From: Planctomycetota bacterium
Lineage (GTDB): Bacteria > Planctomycetota > Planctomycetia > Planctomycetales > Planctomycetaceae
Assembly: GCA_014584345.1 (NCBI GenBank)
Contig: JACTNB010000008.1
Coordinates: forward strand, 88,001 to 152,000
Length of the DNA: 64,000 bases
Direction of reading: 5' to 3'
The notes under the pieces are model-generated. The model had not been told where the DNA came from. It saw only the letters and a list, made by a program, of their open reading frames with translations, and did not search any database. A program made the position numbers and the translations under genes. Of this stretch, positions 27,367 to 35,752 are shown piece by piece (the stretch's first letter is position 1; the number at the start of each line of letters is the position of its first letter).

Positions 27367-28684
27367 CATCCGGGAAATTCCACGTGAAGTACACGGGGGT
27401 GGGCTGTTCGTGAAAACGCCAGAACGGACCAGCCGGAGTCTCCTGACTGGCCAGCCAGTCCCGTTTCGACGCCGGGTGATCTTCCTTGAGCAGCGAAAAG
27501 AGATCGCACAGCACTTCTACATTTCCGCCGTAATAAGAATGCCCCATGAAACTCATTTCCACGGGAGAGCAATCCACGGTTTCCACTCCCGGGTAGATCA
27601 CGGGGGGCAGGGCGTCTCCCACCCGCTGTTCGCCATGCAGGGCTTTCGAGGCAATCAGGGCGGTGTCGCTGTCTCCCACGTACAACGTCACGCGGCGTGC
27701 CAGTTGACGCGCACCTGGAATCCACTCCGAAAAATCCCGCAAGCCGACATCGGGCGCGCAGAGCACGAGGTTGTCGATCGGTTTAATCGGCCCTGGCGTT
27801 TCCGACAGTTCCCGCAGGGACTGCATTACCAGACGATTGCCCATGCTGTGGACCAGGATGTGAATTCTGGTTTCCGCGGGCACACCCTGTATCAGACCGG
27901 CCAGAAAATCTCGGAAGGGGGGCACCGATAACGCATTGGCCCGCTCGTCCGCCGAGTAGTTCGAAATCCCTCCCTGCGATGGCCAACTGTAACAGCACAA
28001 CGCCCCGTTGAAAGGGAGATCCAGTCCCAGTTGGGCCGTTCGAATAATCGCGGCATCAAACCCCACGTTGAAGCCATGAACGAACAGCAGCAGATCCCGG
28101 CCCGTCGAAGCCTGTATCTGTTCGCGGATTCCCCGCAGAAATTCCGCTTGCGAGGTCTCGTGAACTTCCGCCAGTCTGGCGACATCGTCGGTCGCTGGCT
28201 CTGCTTTCGCGGAGGACAAGAACCCGAACCCTTTTTTATTTGAAGCGGCCAAGGGGGGATCTTGTCCCCGACGGCGTCCGGGCATCACTGTTTCGCTGTA
28301 ACCATAGCGGACTTGCGCGGCAACTTCCCTGTTGGGACGGGCAGGCTGGCCGGTTGCCGGGTCGGAATCGATTCCCCGATTCGTGGCAAAATGAATGCGC
28401 CATTGCGATCTGTCGTCGCCCCAATATGTTACCGCCACCGGTTCCGCCAGGGTTCGATGGTAACGGGCATAGACGTCATCGAGCGATTTCAACAGCGGGG
28501 ACGCGGCTCCCGATTGAGGACGATAAGCCGTGTCGAAGATCACGCCGACATTCTTGCGCTTACGGAGTTCCGGTTCGGGCAGGCGACAACTGATCTGATG
28601 TGCCAGCAGCCCCAGCAACAAGCCGCAGATCAGGACAAACCTTGCCCCTGGTTTGCCATCCGGTGGAATGAAACGCAACGTCAT
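27353..28684 (-). CDS. DUF900 alpha/beta hydrolase (lipase-like), exported
   Basis: The 443-residue protein starts with a hydrophobic signal segment near residues 14-32 that ends QISC, a possible lipoprotein cleavage site. The body has the DUF900 features: IHFATNRGIDS, LLLFVHGFNVGFDAA, a SWPSQGG block, HILVHSMGNRLVMQ (serine elbow H-S-M-G-N) and DNLVLCAPDVG with a late GHSYYGGN. DUF900 proteins are esterase/lipase-like hydrolases of unclear substrate. ATG 28684 has GAAGG eight bases upstream; the longer frame lacks support. It converges with eriC. Confidence 0.85.
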   Translation of the reverse strand: MTLRFIPPDGKPGARFVLICGLLLGLLAHQISCRLPEPELRKRKNVGVIFDTAYRPQSGAASPLLKSLDDVYARYHRTLAEPVAVTYWGDDRSQWRIHFATNRGIDSDPATGQPARPNREVAAQVRYGYSETVMPGRRRGQDPPLAASNKKGFGFLSSAKAEPATDDVARLAEVHETSQAEFLRGIREQIQASTGRDLLLFVHGFNVGFDAAIIRTAQLGLDLPFNGALCCYSWPSQGGISNYSADERANALSVPPFRDFLAGLIQGVPAETRIHILVHSMGNRLVMQSLRELSETPGPIKPIDNLVLCAPDVGLRDFSEWIPGARQLARRVTLYVGDSDTALIASKALHGEQRVGDALPPVIYPGVETVDCSPVEMSFMGHSYYGGNVEVLCDLFSLLKEDHPASKRDWLASQETPAGPFWRFHEQPTPVYFTWNFPDEKRF

Positions 28685-29068
28685 CGACAAAGCCTTCACA
28701 CAAAACAATCGCGCGCCTGGAGCCTCGAGCCTTGCCGGGCGGGGAACCGTGGAATCCGGGATACGACATCCTATCGGGGCGGATTCGCGGGGGCCAAGAG
28801 CAAATGATTTTCGGCACAGGAGCAAAGGTTTCCAGATTGATCTTGGTAAAAATTGCAGAGTCGCGCTATACTTTCGCCGCGTACGGCATCTGGCTCACAG
28901 CACGATTTCCGGAACTATGGAAATCTGGGGAGATGGATGTCGCCCATGGAGGGGACGGAATCACATACGAGCGGCATCCACTTGCGGGAGCAGGCTCGCC
29001 TCCGGGACATGTCGTTCCAAGGCGGGGATTCCCCAGGAGTGTCGCGGATTTAGCAGGGAGGCTGACAC
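28685..29068. other. Divergent intergenic region
   Basis: A 384 bp region between the DUF900 gene (minus) and the RmlD-like gene (plus). Apart from a possible promoter at 28843-28872 I see no gene, repeat or hairpin. Confidence 0.5.
28843..28872 (+). promoter_or_regulatory. Possible sigma-70-type promoter
   Basis: TTGGTA (28843-28848) and TATACT (28867-28872) are separated by 18 bp and lie about 200 bp upstream of the RmlD-like gene. The -10 hexamer is a good match; the -35 is partial. Planctomycete promoters are poorly defined, so this is tentative. Confidence 0.35.
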
Positions 29069-30016
29069 GTGAAAACATTTGTGATTTATGGAATCAATAC
29101 GGTGGCGGGGGCCAATATCGCCTGCGCTCTCGGCGATCGGGCGCATGTGGTGGGCATCGCCTCCGCGAATGCTCCCGAACTTACCGGCATCCAGATTCTG
29201 GAAGAAGAGGGGGCAGAGCCTGTGCGCCTGCTGGCGGACAGAAATCCCGATTACGTGATTGATGCCAGTTGTTGCGGCGATTCCCCCTGGAATCCCCAAG
29301 CGGAACTGGCAGCCGAGGATCAATGCGCGGCCAGCCTGAAGCGCGCGGATGCCTGCGCGGAATTGAATTTACCTTTCGCCCTTCTGTCCAGTGATGCCGT
29401 GCTGACCGGCCCCTGGATGTTCCACGAGGAAGATTCCTCGAACCACTGCTCCTCCGTACTGGGGCAACGTTTGTTGAAACTGGAAAGTCGCATTCTTGAA
29501 ACCTGCGCCCGGTCCCTGGTCGTGCGGACGCATCCGTTTGGCTGGAGTCCCGCAAGTGGGCAGGAGACCCCGGGCTGGATCGAACATCTGCTGGAACGGG
29601 CGCGCGCCGGGAAACCCTGTTCCGAATTGTGCCAGCCGGGCAATGCCACGCCGCTATTGGCCAGCGAACTGGCCGTGATTCTGGAACGGGCCTGCGCGGA
29701 ACAATTAACGGGGTTGTACCATGTCGCAGGCGCGGAACGGGTCAATCGCCTGCAATTTGCCCGCCGCCTTACTGCTTTTCTGGGGATCAATCAATTCCGC
29801 ACCCCGCTGCTGGAAGGGCATTTCAGTCAGGCCGAGCGAAAGAACTTTGCCTGCGGGGAAATGTCGCTGCAAACCCGCAAAGTCCGCCGGGCTTTGTGTC
29901 TGGCAATGCCCACTCTCAGTGAATCCCTCGAACAACTCGATCGGCAACGCGTGAATGGCTTCCTCGACAAACTGGCAACCGGAAATCGCCGCGGACAATT
30001 TTCCCGCGCGGCCTGA
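29069..30016 (+). CDS. RmlD-like extended SDR protein, probably non-catalytic
   Basis: The 315-residue product resembles dTDP-4-dehydrorhamnose reductase: an N-terminal Rossmann segment, FALLSSDAVLTG, RTHPFGWSP and GLYHVAGAERVNRLQFARR. However, the nucleotide loop reads GINTVAGANIA rather than GxxGxxG, and the catalytic Y-x-x-x-K is replaced: the usual 'YGxSK' stretch is LGQRLLKLE with no tyrosine. It may therefore bind a sugar nucleotide or NAD without reduction. GTG 29069 has GGGAGG at good spacing. No other dTDP-rhamnose genes are nearby. Confidence 0.75.
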   Translation: MKTFVIYGINTVAGANIACALGDRAHVVGIASANAPELTGIQILEEEGAEPVRLLADRNPDYVIDASCCGDSPWNPQAELAAEDQCAASLKRADACAELNLPFALLSSDAVLTGPWMFHEEDSSNHCSSVLGQRLLKLESRILETCARSLVVRTHPFGWSPASGQETPGWIEHLLERARAGKPCSELCQPGNATPLLASELAVILERACAEQLTGLYHVAGAERVNRLQFARRLTAFLGINQFRTPLLEGHFSQAERKNFACGEMSLQTRKVRRALCLAMPTLSESLEQLDRQRVNGFLDKLATGNRRGQFSRAA

Positions 30017-30112
30017 ACCGCTGGCATACGCATAGTATCGGAAGCCTCGGGAAGCGGGCCATGCGGGCTCGTTTTATTCACGCTGAAGTGCACTCCAGGG
30101 ACCTCTTTGTGC

Positions 30113-30140
30113 GGCACTGGCGGGCCTGTCCGCCAGTGCC
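30113..30140 (+). repeat. Hairpin related to the 174 bp repeat (partial copy D)
   Basis: GGCACTGGCGG (30113-30123) pairs perfectly with CCGCCAGTGCC (30130-30140). The following AGCGAGGTACGCG and later CAGCCTACGTGAACTTCCGTC resemble the middle of repeats A and B, but the similarity fades after about 100 bp. It lies in the 186 bp gap between the RmlD-like gene and the convergent dehydrogenase and could also serve as terminator. Confidence 0.6.
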
Positions 30141-30202
30141 AGCGAGGTACGCGTCGATAAGATCAATAGCCGGGACTCGTCCTCAGCCTACGTGAACTTC
30201 CG

Positions 30203-31180
30203 TCACCAGGTCCACGTCGGGGACTGCTTGAGATTTTGGATGCGTTCCGCGGGCCAGCCGCCGTTTTTGAGTTCCAGTATGGTTTCCGCGCTCATCACGA
30301 GCGTATCGTGCTGGGATTGTTCATCCAATCCCGCCAGATGCCCACATAACAGGACCCGGTCGAGTTTCAGCAAGGGACTGTCGAGCGGCAGCGGTTCCAC
30401 TTCGAAGACATCCAATCCCGCCCCCCGGAGATGCCCGGAACGTAAGGCGTCGCACAGGGCCGATTCATCCACCAGCGATCCCCGCGCGGTGTTAATCAGC
30501 ACCGCGCCAGGCTTCATCGCGCGCAAGGTTCGTTCGTTGATGAAGTGCCGTGTTTCCGCCGTGGCGGGAAGATGCAGCGAGACGTAATCGGCTTGAGGCA
30601 GAATTTCCTCGACGGAAAGCAACGTGATGCCAAGTTCCCGGGCATGATTCTCATCCGCGTAGGGATCGTGTGCCAACACCTGCATCCCTAACCCGCGGGC
30701 CCGCTCCGCCACCGCCCGCCCGATGCGTCCCAGGCCAAACAGCCCCAGCGTGCTCCCCATGACGCGGGGCGTGTTGAACCGTACCCAGTTTCCCTCGCGA
30801 ACAAATCGATCCCGATCGGGAAATCCGCGGGCTACGCCCATCAATAGCGCGATGGTATGTTCGGCGACGGCATGATGATTCACGCCGGGTGTGGTGGCAA
30901 CGACGATTGCTTGCTCGTCGCAGGCCGCCAGATCGATGGCATCGAACCCCACGCCGGTACGCGCGATCACGCGCAACTTCGGCAGCGCGGCCAGCACTTT
31001 GCGGGTATAGGGTTCCGACCCGGCCACCACCGCCACGCAATCGGTAAGTTCTTCTATCAGTTCGCTGGCATTCCAGTAATTTCGCTGGCGGTTACCCGGC
31101 AGAACCGTGAAACCGTTGGCGTTCAGAATATCGAAATGAGGACCTTCATCCGAACTCAGGGCAGTGCAGCGAACTTTCAT
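30203..31180 (-). CDS. D-isomer-specific 2-hydroxyacid dehydrogenase (SerA-like)
   Basis: The 325-residue enzyme has the NAD-binding motif GLGRIG (149-154) and all three catalytic residues of the family: Arg233 in NTARGSLVDE, Glu262 in DVFEVEP and His281 in CGHLAG. The lack of a C-terminal ACT domain distinguishes it from long 3-phosphoglycerate dehydrogenases. It could act on phosphoglycerate, glyoxylate or another 2-hydroxyacid; the family alone does not decide. It is divergent from the rhomboid gene. Confidence 0.88.
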   Translation of the reverse strand: MKVRCTALSSDEGPHFDILNANGFTVLPGNRQRNYWNASELIEELTDCVAVVAGSEPYTRKVLAALPKLRVIARTGVGFDAIDLAACDEQAIVVATTPGVNHHAVAEHTIALLMGVARGFPDRDRFVREGNWVRFNTPRVMGSTLGLFGLGRIGRAVAERARGLGMQVLAHDPYADENHARELGITLLSVEEILPQADYVSLHLPATAETRHFINERTLRAMKPGAVLINTARGSLVDESALCDALRSGHLRGAGLDVFEVEPLPLDSPLLKLDRVLLCGHLAGLDEQSQHDTLVMSAETILELKNGGWPAERIQNLKQSPTWTW

Positions 31181-31350
31181 TGTGGGCAGACTATGCTATA
31201 AGGGAGGAGTAACGCGGGAGATTACTTTCGCGTATGATATTCGATTACACCCAAACGTGACAATCGTGCTGGAGCCCTCCGGCACGGCAGGGACGGACGC
31301 GAAATCGGCAGGAACCGACTCTGCGGAGCAAGGATCGCCAGGAACACAGC

Positions 31351-32262
31351 ATGCGACAAATCGGCACCTTGGACAACGCGGAAAATGCCCGCCTGTTTTG
31401 CGAGTACCTGCTGACCAAGGGAGTAACCACCCGAACGGATCGGAACGGCTCGGACTGGGAAATCTGGGTGTTCGATGAACATCACGTGGAAACGGCCCGC
31501 GATGCCTTTCTCAGGTTTCAAGAGAACCCGGCAGCAGAAGAATTCGTGGTCTCTGCCCAAGCGGCCGAACAACTCCGCCAGGAACAGGAACGCCGTGTAG
31601 CCGCGGCATTGCGTCAGCGCCGCCGGAATCAACCCAGGCAGACCCGCCGCAACGACCCCGCGGACCTTCCCGTCACGCTGACATTGATTGTGGTCAGTAT
31701 TATCGTGACGATTGCCATTTCCCTGGAAGAGACCCGCTTCGGCCTGATCACCGATTTGAGCATCACGTCGTACGCTCCCGCAGGGCTTGAACATATTCAA
31801 TTCATGCCAGGCTTGCCCGAAATCCGCGGGGGACAGGTGTGGCGATTGTTCACGCCGATATTCACGCATTTTGGCCCGCTGCACCTGTTGATGAACATGA
31901 TCATCACCTACCAGTTCGGCACGTTACTCGAATCGTACTTGCGATCCTGGCGGTTTCTGTTGCTGGTGCTGTTTATCGCCGCAACATCGAACCTCGCCCA
32001 ATATTATTGGTCAGGTCCGACCTTCGGGGGGATGTCGGGCGTCGATTTCGGTTTATTCGGTTTTTTGTGGATCAACGGCCACTTCAATCCGGCCAGCGGC
32101 ATGCGACTGCGGCAGGATTTTGTTTATTTTATGCTGGGGTTCATGGTGCTGTGCTTCACCGGCATCATTGGCCCAATCGCCAACGCGGCCCATGTGATGG
32201 GACTGGTTTCGGGTGGTCTGGCCGCCTTTCTGGGAATACTCGTCGGGAAATCCCGGCACTGA
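31351..32262 (+). CDS. Rhomboid intramembrane serine protease (GlpG-like)
   Basis: The 303-residue protein has an N-terminal soluble domain of about 65 residues resembling the GlpG cytoplasmic domain, a basic linker rich in Arg, then six membrane segments. The catalytic serine is Ser229 in GMSG and the partner histidine is His281 in NAAHVMG; the oxyanion-side motif HLLMN (H178, N182) is present. It is therefore probably active and cleaves membrane-protein segments. ATG 31351 is preceded by CAGGAA. Confidence 0.92.
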   Translation: MRQIGTLDNAENARLFCEYLLTKGVTTRTDRNGSDWEIWVFDEHHVETARDAFLRFQENPAAEEFVVSAQAAEQLRQEQERRVAAALRQRRRNQPRQTRRNDPADLPVTLTLIVVSIIVTIAISLEETRFGLITDLSITSYAPAGLEHIQFMPGLPEIRGGQVWRLFTPIFTHFGPLHLLMNMIITYQFGTLLESYLRSWRFLLLVLFIAATSNLAQYYWSGPTFGGMSGVDFGLFGFLWINGHFNPASGMRLRQDFVYFMLGFMVLCFTGIIGPIANAAHVMGLVSGGLAAFLGILVGKSRH

Positions 32263-32337
32263 GAGCGGGCCCACGGAGACAACCGGCAGGCAGGGCCGAA
32301 CAAGCCCTTGTGCACTGGAAATGCGTGGCTGCAACAG

Positions 32338-32357
32338 GGATCCCGCGCGCGGGATCC
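32338..32357. terminator. Perfect 20 bp palindrome between convergent genes
   Basis: GGATCCCGCGCGCGGGATCC is self-complementary over all 20 bases and stands in the 156 bp gap between the rhomboid gene and the convergent lipoprotein gene. A two-way transcription barrier is the simplest reading; no T-run flanks it, so factor-independent termination is uncertain. Confidence 0.4.
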
Positions 32358-32418
32358 GCCTTGCAGCATGTCGGAACGGAATGGCATGCCGCGGTTTCAG
32401 GCAGAGGTGCCGTTTCAT

Positions 32419-33102
32419 TCAGATGGCATCGGGGATGTCGTCCCCATTAAAGCGTTCGAAGAAGAGCCAGCCGATTTCCTTGCTGAGACGGGAAAGGTAT
32501 TCGCGTTTGAACGTATCGAGGGACATTTCGGAAGTCGAGCGAGGGGCGCGAATGGGATATTGAGAGGTGATTTCCTTGCTGTAGATTTTGTCACCATACC
32601 CATCCTCGTCCATTTCAAAGACGCTGACGTAACATTCTGCGCGCCCCCGGAAGAGCGTGGTGCTGTTTTTCTCGTACAGATGGAAGTCATTCATATCGAT
32701 ATAAATGACGTAGGTGCAGTTCAGGGCCTTGCCTATTTCCTCGGGTTTGTCCCAGTCGGGATGAGTATCCAGCCAGGTGCGGACCTGGTCGGGATTTACG
32801 ACCCGGATATCGTGTTCCACCAGGCGGAAGGCGACGTACCGTGCGAGTTCGTGATCGATCTTGGGGAAGTCCCACTTGAGTTCGGTAGGGGCGAACGCCA
32901 CTACGCAAACGGAAACCTCCTTATCGCTCATCGATTTGTTGGTCATCACATCGAAATCGGGTTCGATGCTGGGAGGGCCACCAATCAGGTAACCCAACAG
33001 AATGATGTAGTTGCAACCCGTCAGGCTCAGGCAGGAAACCACCAGGAGCAAGAACAGGGTCATCCGCTTGGCGGGAAGAAACAAGACGGAAAGATGTTTC
33101 AT
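32419..33102 (-). CDS. Lipoprotein of unknown function, paralogue 1
   Basis: The 227-residue product has a signal peptide with lipobox SLTGC near residue 30. The mature part is a compact alpha/beta-like domain with VVNPDQVRTWLDTHPDWDKPEEIG, YVIYIDMNDF, FRGRAECYVSVFEMDEDGYG and a C-terminal helix ending IGWLFF. It is clearly related to the neighbouring protein encoded at 33166-33840 (shared 'V-N-P-x-x-V...W', 'I-x-F/I-D', 'F-Y/F-R-G' landmarks). No named family recognised. ATG 33102 starts exactly before the signal peptide. Confidence 0.8.
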   Translation of the reverse strand: MKHLSVLFLPAKRMTLFLLLVVSCLSLTGCNYIILLGYLIGGPPSIEPDFDVMTNKSMSDKEVSVCVVAFAPTELKWDFPKIDHELARYVAFRLVEHDIRVVNPDQVRTWLDTHPDWDKPEEIGKALNCTYVIYIDMNDFHLYEKNSTTLFRGRAECYVSVFEMDEDGYGDKIYSKEITSQYPIRAPRSTSEMSLDTFKREYLSRLSKEIGWLFFERFNGDDIPDAI

Positions 33103-33165
33103 GGGGAACCTCGAGTACGAATCAAGCTCGGGTGGGGGAGTGAGGAGGAAGTGCCGCAACGGATT

Positions 33166-33840
33166 TTAATAGACTTCTTCCGCTGCGGGAGCATCGTAGA
33201 ACAGACGCGCGAGTTCTTCCGCGACGCGTTTGTTGTATTGTTCGGCAAAAGTCCGTTCGGTCATGTTGTCGGCCGCGACGGGGTAGTGATGGGGATATAT
33301 CGACTGAAATTCGTGCTGAAAGACCAGGTAGGCCTTGCGATCGGACTTTTCGCCGCGCACCTCGTAAACCCGCACGTTTCCATGAGCCGACCCACGATAG
33401 AAATTGGGACTGTTGGCCTCACGATAAGCCACCGTGTCGATATCGAAGTGAATGATGTAGTCGGTCGTGAATTGCTGGGCAATTTCGGAAGGATCGTCCC
33501 AGATGCCACCGACGCGACCAAGCCAACTGTCGACTTCGTTCGGGTTGACGCAGGGGATATCCTGACGGCGAAAATGCCGATAGACCCCTTCGATGATATC
33601 GCGGTCCAGGGCGGAATTCTCGGCTTTCACGAAGGCGGGTGTCGTGCAGACCAAGAGCACGGTCTTTTCCACCTTTTTCAAATCGACTCCGGTTCGCTGG
33701 CGGAACTGCGAGGGAATTTTGGGATCCCCCATGAACATCTTGCCCGCCATGACGGCAAGCGAACAGCCAGAAAGCGAGCAGGCCAGAACCAGCAGGCAGG
33801 TCGCTAGTAGCAGGGATTGAATTACAGTCGCATGAGCCAC
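33166..33840 (-). CDS. Lipoprotein of unknown function, paralogue 2
   Basis: The 224-residue product has a signal sequence and lipobox SLSGC (about residue 26). Its mature domain follows the same order as the downstream paralogue: PCVNPNEVDSWLG...WDDPSEIAQQF, YIIHFDIDTV, NFYRGSAHGNVRVYEV and a C-terminal helix. The signal peptide needs a start near 33840, where GTG is the only usual start codon; it overlaps the end of the DUF2752 gene by 19 bp, suggesting translational coupling. The two genes look like a tandem duplication. Confidence 0.72.
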   Translation of the reverse strand: MAHATVIQSLLLATCLLVLACSLSGCSLAVMAGKMFMGDPKIPSQFRQRTGVDLKKVEKTVLLVCTTPAFVKAENSALDRDIIEGVYRHFRRQDIPCVNPNEVDSWLGRVGGIWDDPSEIAQQFTTDYIIHFDIDTVAYREANSPNFYRGSAHGNVRVYEVRGEKSDRKAYLVFQHEFQSIYPHHYPVAADNMTERTFAEQYNKRVAEELARLFYDAPAAEEVY

Positions 33841-34445
33841 TGCGCCACGGCGATGAGCACAAATGGCACCAGCAGTCCGATTCCCCAGAGTTCGAGCCGA
33901 CGTACGCCGCGGAGGCGATTCCCCGCGGCACTGATCAACGACCAGGGGATCAGCAGCGTACACAGGACGGCCAGATAAAATCCGGCGGGGTTTGCGTGCC
34001 AAGCCAGCCCCCATTGTCCCCGAATGTACCAGGCAAAGCTGGTCGTCATCCCGCAACTGGGGCAGGGTATTCCGAACAAAAATTGTATCGAGCACGGAGG
34101 CAGCCCTAATTGTTGATGTGTGCCGTATCCACGAGGGGAAGGTTCCAGTCGAAAGGCCAGACAGAATCCAGCAATCAGGAACAAGCCACCGGCGGCAATC
34201 AGGCAACGGAGGAGGGGAGTAAGGGACGGGGTACGGTTGGCAACCGATTTCGGGGAAGGAGAATCATCGGAAGGGATCCGAGGCGATCGCCTTGTCGGCG
34301 AATCGTCGCGGTTGGAAGAAACCAGGGGGCCGCGTTCCGGCGAATGCGAAACGCGGCACGAGGTTTCATGCGGTGTTATATCGACGAACGGACTTGAAGG
34401 CAAAACCAGTTGAATCGGTGGTTCCGTGCCTGTTTTCCGTGTCAT
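33822..34445 (-). CDS. DUF2752 membrane protein
   Basis: The 207-residue protein begins with about 75 polar, Ser/Arg/Pro-rich residues and continues with three or four membrane segments. Between the first and second of these is GIPCPSCGMTTSFAWYIRG, the C-P-x-C-G-M-T-T hallmark of DUF2752. The family's function is unknown. ATG 34445 is consistent with the downstream signal. It overlaps the next lipoprotein gene by 19 bp and lies 12 bp after the OmpH-like gene, so all four genes could be one operon. Confidence 0.82.
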   Translation of the reverse strand: MTRKTGTEPPIQLVLPSSPFVDITPHETSCRVSHSPERGPLVSSNRDDSPTRRSPRIPSDDSPSPKSVANRTPSLTPLLRCLIAAGGLFLIAGFCLAFRLEPSPRGYGTHQQLGLPPCSIQFLFGIPCPSCGMTTSFAWYIRGQWGLAWHANPAGFYLAVLCTLLIPWSLISAAGNRLRGVRRLELWGIGLLVPFVLIAVAQWLMRL

Positions 34446-34457
34446 TTTTACAAGCCG

Positions 34458-35348
34458 TCAGTTGTTTTCGGAAGCAGGTTTGTCCGACGTTCCGGTTGGT
34501 TCGCTTGCGGGAGTCTCGGTTTTCTCGGGAGACTCCGTCTTGGCGGAGGGCTCTGTTTTCGCGGGAGCTTCTGTATTAGTGGGGGTCTCGGTTTTGTCCG
34601 CGCCGGTTTCGGGAACCGCGGGTTTCTCGTTGGACTTGGCTGGAGTTTCCGGCTTTTCCTCGGGCTTGGAAGTCTCGAGCTGGGGGCTACCGCTCGGTTC
34701 GACGCTCTTCAGGGGAGGAGTGACGGGAACCTGTCCGGAGGGAGCAGCAGGACGCAGGGGGCCATCGGATCCGGGAGTCTGCCCCGTGGCCAACCCCGTG
34801 TCTGATCGGGCTTGCTTCATGCGGGCAATCACCTCGTCGGTGATATCGATCGTGGTGTCGAAGGCAAGGATACTGGGATTCTGGCCCAGCACGATGGCAT
34901 ACCCTTTTTCCTTGGCCACTTCGAGCGAAATTGGGCTGACCTGTTGCTGAAAACTTTCCAACAGTTCCTGTTGAAAGTTGTTGAGGCTTTGATTGGCCTG
35001 ATTGCGCGCCTGCTGATTCTGTGCGATCAACTGGCTTTGAAAGGCCTGAAGTTCCTGTTTCTGATCCTCGCTGGGGGTTTCCCCAAATTCGGTTTTCTTC
35101 TTGTTCAACGCGTCTTCCAGTTGCTGTTGGAAATTTGCCAGTCCGTTGCGAATCTGCGTTTCGCGATCCTGAATGGCGTTGTTGATTTCGAGATCGGCTC
35201 CCGTCATTTTCAGGACCTTGTCGAGATTGACGATGGCAACCGCCTGGCTGTTCCCGCCACCGTTACCACATCCCGTAAACCCCATTACCAAGGTCGCGCA
35301 GCACAGGGCAGTCAACCAGCCCCCACGACCTGTTACAGCAGCATTCAT
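34458..35348 (-). CDS. OmpH/Skp-like lipoprotein with Thr/Glu/Pro-rich tail
   Basis: The 296-residue protein has a signal peptide with lipobox GFTGC, then a Skp-like core: a short strand (AVAIVNLDKVL), a long Gln/Asn-rich coiled coil (about 45-150) and a closing strand (YAIVLGQNPSILAFDTTIDITDEV). Skp/OmpH is a periplasmic chaperone for outer-membrane proteins; anchoring to a membrane by lipid is unusual. The last 100 residues are low-complexity, rich in Pro, Glu, Thr and Lys. ATG 35348 best fits a lipoprotein; an earlier ATG at 35417 would make the N-terminus too long. Confidence 0.85.
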   Translation of the reverse strand: MNAAVTGRGGWLTALCCATLVMGFTGCGNGGGNSQAVAIVNLDKVLKMTGADLEINNAIQDRETQIRNGLANFQQQLEDALNKKKTEFGETPSEDQKQELQAFQSQLIAQNQQARNQANQSLNNFQQELLESFQQQVSPISLEVAKEKGYAIVLGQNPSILAFDTTIDITDEVIARMKQARSDTGLATGQTPGSDGPLRPAAPSGQVPVTPPLKSVEPSGSPQLETSKPEEKPETPAKSNEKPAVPETGADKTETPTNTEAPAKTEPSAKTESPEKTETPASEPTGTSDKPASENN

Positions 35349-35752
35349 CGCTTGACCGGAAGGGCTGGAACGAACCACGTGACAAGACTTAACCTTGGAG
35401 GCCACAAACCAGGACATGAAGCTGCCTTTGCTGGAAAATAAAAGAAATTCGAACCGGAAACGCCGAAGAGCCACCGGGTGTGGCCGCCTGATCACCGGAT
35501 CGCGGCCATTCCTTCCGGGACATCGTCTGCTGTATTGTATCGAGTTACGCGTAATTTCTCCTGTTTGTTGGGGCTGATTTCCCGTTCCAGGCAAACTTCC
35601 CGCATCGGCTTCCGCTCCACCAGGATTATCCCGGATGCCAAACCTCCCGGAAAGCGCGGCGGCCGAACATGTTTCGCTGGCATTTCCCGCATGGCACGTG
35701 GTATCATGTGCCATCGCGTAGCCTGCCCCTTCCATCACGCAAGGTCGAGCCG
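35349..35752. other. Divergent intergenic region, no gene seen
   Basis: A 404 bp gap between the OmpH-like gene (minus) and the DUF1501 gene (plus). Only short frames that overlap gene edges are present. No repeat or strong hairpin seen. Confidence 0.5.
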
